A DNA stretch of 64,000 bases. It comes from Piromyces finnis (Eukaryota; Neocallimastigomycota; Neocallimastigomycetes; Neocallimastigales; Neocallimastigaceae). Location: the NCBI GenBank assembly GCA_002104945.1, contig MCFH01000069.1:124001-188000 (forward strand). Reading direction: 5' to 3'. This document shows positions 58,958 through 64,000 of this stretch, piece after piece. How positions within the stretch are numbered: position 1 is the first letter of the stretch; every line of letters begins with the position of its first letter. The notes beneath the pieces were generated by a model. It did not search any database. It was not told the DNA's origin and saw nothing but the letters and a program-made list of their open reading frames with translations. The translations under genes and the position numbers were made by a program.

Positions 58958-60700
58958 ATGAAATACCTTAATTTAATTTTCTCCATTTCATCAATTCTAT
59001 CCATTTCATCTATATCGGCTGCCCCAACGTTTACAAGTAGATGTGGTGATGGATATGGTGAATGTGATCCTGGCTTTTGTTGTAGTGAATTTGGATGGTG
59101 TGGTAAATCCGATGACTATTGCTTAATCTCTAATAACTGTCAACCAAAATTTGGTAAATGTACTGGTGGTATCTCTACAGATGATCGATGTGGTCCACAA
59201 AATGGTTATACTATATGTCCATCTGGGGAATGCTGTAGTCAGTATGGATGGTGTGGAACCGAAGGTATTCATTGCGGTACCGGATGTCAATCGGAATTTG
59301 GTCAGTGTAATAATTTTTTACAACCAACTTTAACTTTTAATACCATCCCTCCATCAACAACAACTAATATTTCTTCTCAAACTACTAAATCCAATACATC
59401 TCTTCAACCTACCTCAATCAAGAGTAAATGTGGTGTAGGATATGGGGAATGTGATCCTGGCTTTTGTTGTAGTGTGTTTGGTTGGTGTGGTCAATCTGAT
59501 GATCACTGTTTAATTTCAAATGGTTGTCAATCTGAGTTTGGTAAGTGTATTGGTGGTATCTCTACAAATAATCGTTGTGGTCCACAAAATGGTTATACTG
59601 TATGTCCATCTGGGGAATGTTGTAGTCAGTATGGATGGTGTGGAACCGAAAGTATTCATTGCGGTGCTGGTTGTCAATCCGAATTTGGTCAATGTAATAA
59701 TTCTTTAATAACTAGTACCGTCCCTAAAACCACCACCACCACCACAAATAACATTTTTAAAACTACAACCACTACTACTACAAAAAAGACTACTACAACC
59801 AAGGCTACAACAACTAAAGCTACAACCACTAGAACGACTACAACTAAAACTAGTACATCTCCTACAACAAAAAGTAGATGTGGTAAAGGATATGGTGAAT
59901 GTAGTCCAGGCTATTGTTGTAGTGAATATGGATGGTGTGGAAAAGAAGACAGCCATTGCCAACTTTCAAAAGGATGTCAATCTGAATTTGGTACATGTAC
60001 TGGACTTTCTACGAATGGTAAATGCGGACCTCAGAATGGATACACTGTATGCCCATCCGGTAAATGCTGTAGTCAGTATGGATGGTGTGGAACCGAAAAT
60101 ACTCATTGCGGTATTGGATGCCAATCAGAATTTGGAAAATGTTCTACTCTTAAGGAATGTTCCCCAAAAAATAGTTACGGAACTATTGACAAAGAAGCAT
60201 TACCAAATGCACCATACATTTGGAGCTTCCTTTTAAGTAAAATTGAAAATGCTTATGGAGCTGCCGGTATGATTGGAAATCTTTATGCCGAATCTCGTTT
60301 AAGATCAAATGATCTTGAAGGCATTTACGAAAAAAGTCTTGGAAAAACTGATGAACAATATACCAAGGAAGTTGATAATGGAACATACAAAAAATTTACA
60401 ACTGATTCAGCTGGATATGGTTTAGTACAATGGACTTCAAGTAAACGTAAACAGGGTCTTCTTGAATATGCTAAAGAGCAAAAAAAGAGTATTGGTGATC
60501 TTCAAATGCAACTTGACTACTTCTGGATAGAACTTAATAATAATTATAAAGACGTTCTTAGTGCTTTAAAAAGTGCTAAATCAGTTAAGGAAGCTTCTAA
60601 TAAAGTCGTCTTAGAGTATGAAATCCCTAAAGACCGAAGTAACAGTGTATTAGAGAAGAGAGCCAAATTTGGAGAAATGTTAAAATTAGCATGTAATTAA
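58958..60700 (+). CDS. Secreted peptidoglycan hydrolase: six hevein-type CBM18 modules plus phage-tail-type lysozyme
   Basis: A 580-residue single-exon protein. The signal peptide (MKYLNLIFSISSILSISSIS) is followed by six chitin-binding type-1 modules in three tandem pairs (residues about 28-75, 77-115, 153-198, 200-240, 305-348, 350-392). Each has the Cys-Cys-S-x-x-G-W-C-G core; odd modules begin CGxGYGEC and even ones CGPQNGYT. Thr/Ser-rich linkers separate the pairs. The C-terminal domain (about 410-580) matches the lysozyme-like domain of phage tail proteins (AGMIGNLYAESRLRSNDLEG with the probable catalytic Glu, then AGYGLVQWTSSKRKQGLLEY). Known members cut bacterial peptidoglycan. The fusion implies a secreted antibacterial or nutrient-scavenging enzyme acquired from bacteria or phage and fused to fungal modules. 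The frame is clean. Confidence 0.92.
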   Translation: MKYLNLIFSISSILSISSISAAPTFTSRCGDGYGECDPGFCCSEFGWCGKSDDYCLISNNCQPKFGKCTGGISTDDRCGPQNGYTICPSGECCSQYGWCGTEGIHCGTGCQSEFGQCNNFLQPTLTFNTIPPSTTTNISSQTTKSNTSLQPTSIKSKCGVGYGECDPGFCCSVFGWCGQSDDHCLISNGCQSEFGKCIGGISTNNRCGPQNGYTVCPSGECCSQYGWCGTESIHCGAGCQSEFGQCNNSLITSTVPKTTTTTTNNIFKTTTTTTTKKTTTTKATTTKATTTRTTTTKTSTSPTTKSRCGKGYGECSPGYCCSEYGWCGKEDSHCQLSKGCQSEFGTCTGLSTNGKCGPQNGYTVCPSGKCCSQYGWCGTENTHCGIGCQSEFGKCSTLKECSPKNSYGTIDKEALPNAPYIWSFLLSKIENAYGAAGMIGNLYAESRLRSNDLEGIYEKSLGKTDEQYTKEVDNGTYKKFTTDSAGYGLVQWTSSKRKQGLLEYAKEQKKSIGDLQMQLDYFWIELNNNYKDVLSALKSAKSVKEASNKVVLEYEIPKDRSNSVLEKRAKFGEMLKLACN

Positions 60701-61844
60701 ATCTAAGGAAAACTATGTAAATAATATACATATATCTAAAAAGATTCTACTAAATTTATTAATATTTTAATAATTTAGTTATAATATAAATAATCAAATA
60801 TATATATAAAAACAACACAGTAGTATAATAAATAATTAATTATTGATAATAATATAAAATTTATTATTTTTATATTAATATTAATAACTATATACTTAAT
60901 AAAAAAAAATAATAAATGTAAAATAATAATATAAAAAAAAAATAAAATAAAAAATAAATAAAAGTAAAGAATGAAAAATAAAAAAAAAAATTAAAATTCT
61001 TTTGTAAAGATTATATACCTTTTTTTAAGTTTTTATTTATAATTTTTCATTTATATCTTTATTCTTACTAAAGGACAAAATATTAAAATGACCGTAATGT
61101 TTTATATATATTCATTAGTATTTAATAAATAGTATTTAAATTAATATTCCTTTTTAGAAATTATATTTAATATAAATTTTAAATAAAATCACAAAAATCT
61201 TTATTTTTAATAATAAAGGAAAGTAATTTATATAAAAATATTTGATAATTATTATATACATTTATAAAAAATAAAAATAATTCGATTTCTCTTTTCAAAG
61301 ATTATTAGAAAAGAAATTGAAGGAAGATATTTATTAAAAATAATGATTTGTAAATAGAACAATTTGTGTAGAAATTAGAATTTACTTTATGGAATTTTTA
61401 CAAAATTTCAAATAAATGTAAACAGAAATTCATTATTATTTATAATTTTGTCTCAATACATGTTCTTTACAAACTATTTTCCGGTTTTCAATTATAAAAC
61501 ATAATAGATTTATCAATGTTTTATTAAAATATGAAACTATAAGTATTTCTTTATTTTCTTCATTTTAAAAAAAAAAAAAAAAAAAAAGATTAAATATTCT
61601 ATTTGTTTCTATTATTTCTTTTAATATAGTATAGAACTATATCGTTTTAATATAATATATCTTTCTTTATATTATTTTCTCTAGATAATAATAATATAAA
61701 ATATATAAAAAATAACAATATAAAAATGAAATTAAATGTGATTTTTCAAGTGTTAACATTCAAATTTTTAATAATTTATTATCTAAACTTTATATTTACT
61801 GGAAAATTGATCCTGTTTAATTTAATTTTTCATTAAAGTACATT
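60701..61844. other. AT-rich intergenic region
   Basis: No gene is seen between the lysozyme gene and the inverted duplication boundary. Confidence 0.6.
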
Positions 61845-61918
61845 TCATAATATTGGCCTTGATCTTTTTACACATTTCTAACTAGCACAATTGCAATAAT
61901 AGCTGAAAAAAATAGCAT
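61845..61918 (-). pseudogene. Truncated start of a second PI-PLC-like gene copy
   Basis: From the ATG at 61918 it reads MLFFSAIIAIVLVRNV and then a stop, matching the signal peptide of the 30636 gene (MIFFSAIIAIALVRNV). A 6-base deletion has removed the codons before V-K-D-Q, and homology ends within about 10 codons at the duplication boundary. Confidence 0.85.
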
Positions 61919-62195
61919 TTTATGTGTCTATAATTTCGAATTTATTATTAGTTGAATTAATATTTATAGTTATCTTGAATAATTTATTTTTATTATAAAT
62001 GAAAACATAAAAATAATCATTTTATATTTATATAATATTTTAAGTATTATATTATATTAATATATAATGTTGATATATTATAATACTTAATATCAGTTTA
62101 TATATAAGTAATTAAATTAATAATGAAATTAACATTTCATTATAGTTTAAATTGTTAATAAAATTTATTTTTAAAAAATACTCACTAAATTTCTT

Positions 62196-62942
62196 TTACA
62201 TATTAAATTTATTGAATATATTTAATAGATTTAATTTAAATATTATTAAATTCTTTATAAGATTTAGCATCTTTATATAAGAACAACAACAATAAAAAAT
62301 TCCAAGAATTGCAATAGAACTCAAAAATCCCAACCAGTACAAAAAACGTATAGCAGAATCTAATTCATTATTTTCATCTTCATTCATAGGTATGTAGCAC
62401 TCTCCATTACATTCACCTTCTGAATAATCATCCCTATTTACACAAGGATCTCCAATAAATTTTCCCTTACGACCATATCGAAGACGTGTGATAATATTAT
62501 TTTCATTGAATTTACAAGTATGGTTTACACATTTATTTGTAAAACATTGAGCATCTTTATTACATTCAGTTGAAGTATTATTGCTTATAGTAGGAGTATG
62601 ATACATAACATATGGATGCAAAATATACCTGTTGAATTGGGTTTCCGAACGATTACATATTTTGCAATCTGTATTGTTGTCGTTTAATCGTAAAGTATTG
62701 GTATTAATTGGAATTTCAATAAATGGTAAATTAAAATATCTGTCAGCTTTAAAATAATATGAACCTTTACATATGGTTGTATCACAAAATACGCATTCAA
62801 TAGAATTAGTAGTCACATTTAAATGATAAATATATTCATAAGGAATATTATCTGATTCAATAGTTATAATATGGGTATATCCATTTTGAAAAAACAAAAT
62901 ACAAAATATATATGTAAACACCACGAAAATAATGTTTTTCAG
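62196..62942 (-). pseudogene. Inverted second copy of the Cys-rich membrane protein, start codon lost
   Basis: Nearly identical to the 29510 protein over the signal peptide, both Cys clusters and most of the membrane helix. The initiating ATG is CTG here (62942-62940, preceded by an insertion), and no upstream ATG restores it. The LDNILTIESDYI segment is shortened. A small deletion after CCCS shifts the frame, giving a different Lys/Leu/Asn-rich tail ending at 62196. One Cys of the second cluster is Tyr (DDYSEGEC where copy 1 has NDCSEGEC). It is probably non-functional unless CTG or GTG initiation occurs. Confidence 0.8.
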
Positions 62943-64000
62943 TATTTTTATTTTATAAAAATTATATAAAATAAATTTTTAGGATAAATATAGCAATATT
63001 ATGTATAAAATTTAGTTTGATTTTTAATAATGTATTTATAAATTAAATATTTTTTAACAGTCCCCGAATATATTTCATAAATATTCTTTTATAATTCCAC
63101 TTTTTGAATTATTCTTGATTAAATTATGATAAAAAAGAAATTAACTTTTTAAATTTTTTTAAAACATTTACAACCAATCATATTCTAATATAATGTTACA
63201 CTGATATTTATTACTTTAATAAATAGAATATTCTATAAATCAAAATTAAATAATCCATTAATTATTTAATTATTTTAATATTAATAATAGTATTGTTTCA
63301 TGTTTATTTTATAATATTTAAAGTTTATTAATATATTAAAATTATTAATATAGGATAGCTATGAAAAATTTAAAATGTATGAAAATTTTTCTTTCTTATA
63401 TACTATTAATGGCTCATTTCTAGACCACTAAATATTTAATACAAATACATAAATTGATAAGTAGGTTTGTAGAACAATGTAATAAATTAATATTATAAAT
63501 TTAATACACCTTTTCTTTATAACTTAATAATAAACAATTAAAATAAAATATTTAAAATGATATTTTAATATTTTTAAATTTTTATAAAATAATTATTATT
63601 ATATAATAACTAAATAATAATTATTCTATTCATTCTATTCGTATTAATGAAATAATTATTTATATATTTATAAAATATGTAATATTTTATTTTATTGAAA
63701 GATTTAATTTTATATTTAAATAACCTTAATATTTTCTTTTATAGATTTATATATTATCATAATAGATAATTCATTAAAAATAATATGTACATATAATTAC
63801 ATCATGCTAAATACAATAACAACATTAAATAGAAACTATGATATATATTTAATTAAACTAAACTTTTATTTTTTAATATTTTATTTTATAATTCAAATGA
63901 ATGTAAATACATTTAAACATCATTTATTTATTATATAAATAAACTATGTTTAATATAGATGTAAATATTATATTATATATTTTATAATAATTTGTAATTA

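Larger units (their letters stand above)
61845..64000 (-). repeat. Right arm of the segmental inverted duplication
   Basis: Reverse complement of 28728-30716. It is still homologous at the last base of the window, so it probably continues. It is slightly longer than the left arm because of AT-repeat expansion and small indels. Confidence 0.93.

Overview
The window is extremely AT-rich eukaryotic DNA. It has short spliceosomal introns, long A/T homopolymers and secreted enzymes carrying fungal modules (CBM1, hevein-type CBM18, and a fungal CBM10-type dockerin). That dockerin, together with a domain-permuted GH3 beta-glucosidase of rumen-bacterial type and a phage-type lysozyme, points to an anaerobic gut fungus (Neocallimastigomycota). 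The genus cannot be fixed from the sequence. All calls come from reading the sequence; no database search was run.

Layout. 0-6 kb: an M13 metallopeptidase gene (eight exons, 5' end outside the window), a rearranged M13 pseudogene on the other strand and a third M13 scrap. 6.5-7.8 kb: a secreted Thr/Glu-Pro repeat protein. 9.7-11 kb: a decayed gene. 11.5-13.7 kb: a GT17-type glycosyltransferase broken at two homopolymers. 14.3 kb: a LINE scrap. 16.1-18.7 kb: a secreted GH3 beta-glucosidase in permuted order. 19.6-21 kb: a graveyard of LRR, gag-like and adhesin-tail relics. 22.7-24.5 kb: a secreted EGF-like protein sharing an unusual C-terminal tail with the 6.5 kb gene. 25-28.4 kb: relics, including a 736-codon unknown frame broken by two stops. 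28.7-33.1 kb: a Cys-rich membrane protein and a dockerin-bearing PI-PLC-like gene with two in-frame stops. 33.2-35.3 kb: a decayed AAA-ATPase/PD-(D/E)XK gene. 35.7-37.7 kb: a repeat-rich secreted protein. 38.4-44.0 kb: LINE copy A with a 13-bp target-site duplication. 44.1-44.4 kb: a MITE-like element. 44.6-48 kb: relics. 48.2-49.5 kb: a CBM1-CE12 acetylesterase. 50.2-54.5 kb: LINE copy B, inverted relative to A and lacking its reverse transcriptase. 55.3-56.6 kb: a GPI-type CE4 deacetylase. 59.0-60.7 kb: six CBM18 modules plus lysozyme. 61.8-64 kb: an inverted duplicate of 28.7-30.7 kb.

How the genes fit together. The intact genes are mostly secreted or surface proteins for plant-fibre and wall chemistry: beta-glucosidase, acetylesterase, chitin deacetylase, peptidoglycan hydrolase and Cys/Thr-rich surface proteins. 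They sit among retroelements and paralogue debris. No operon-like logic is visible and each gene appears to stand alone. Several long frames are broken only by one or two in-frame stops or by single-base homopolymer slips, so recent pseudogenes (or assembly errors at homopolymers) are common here.
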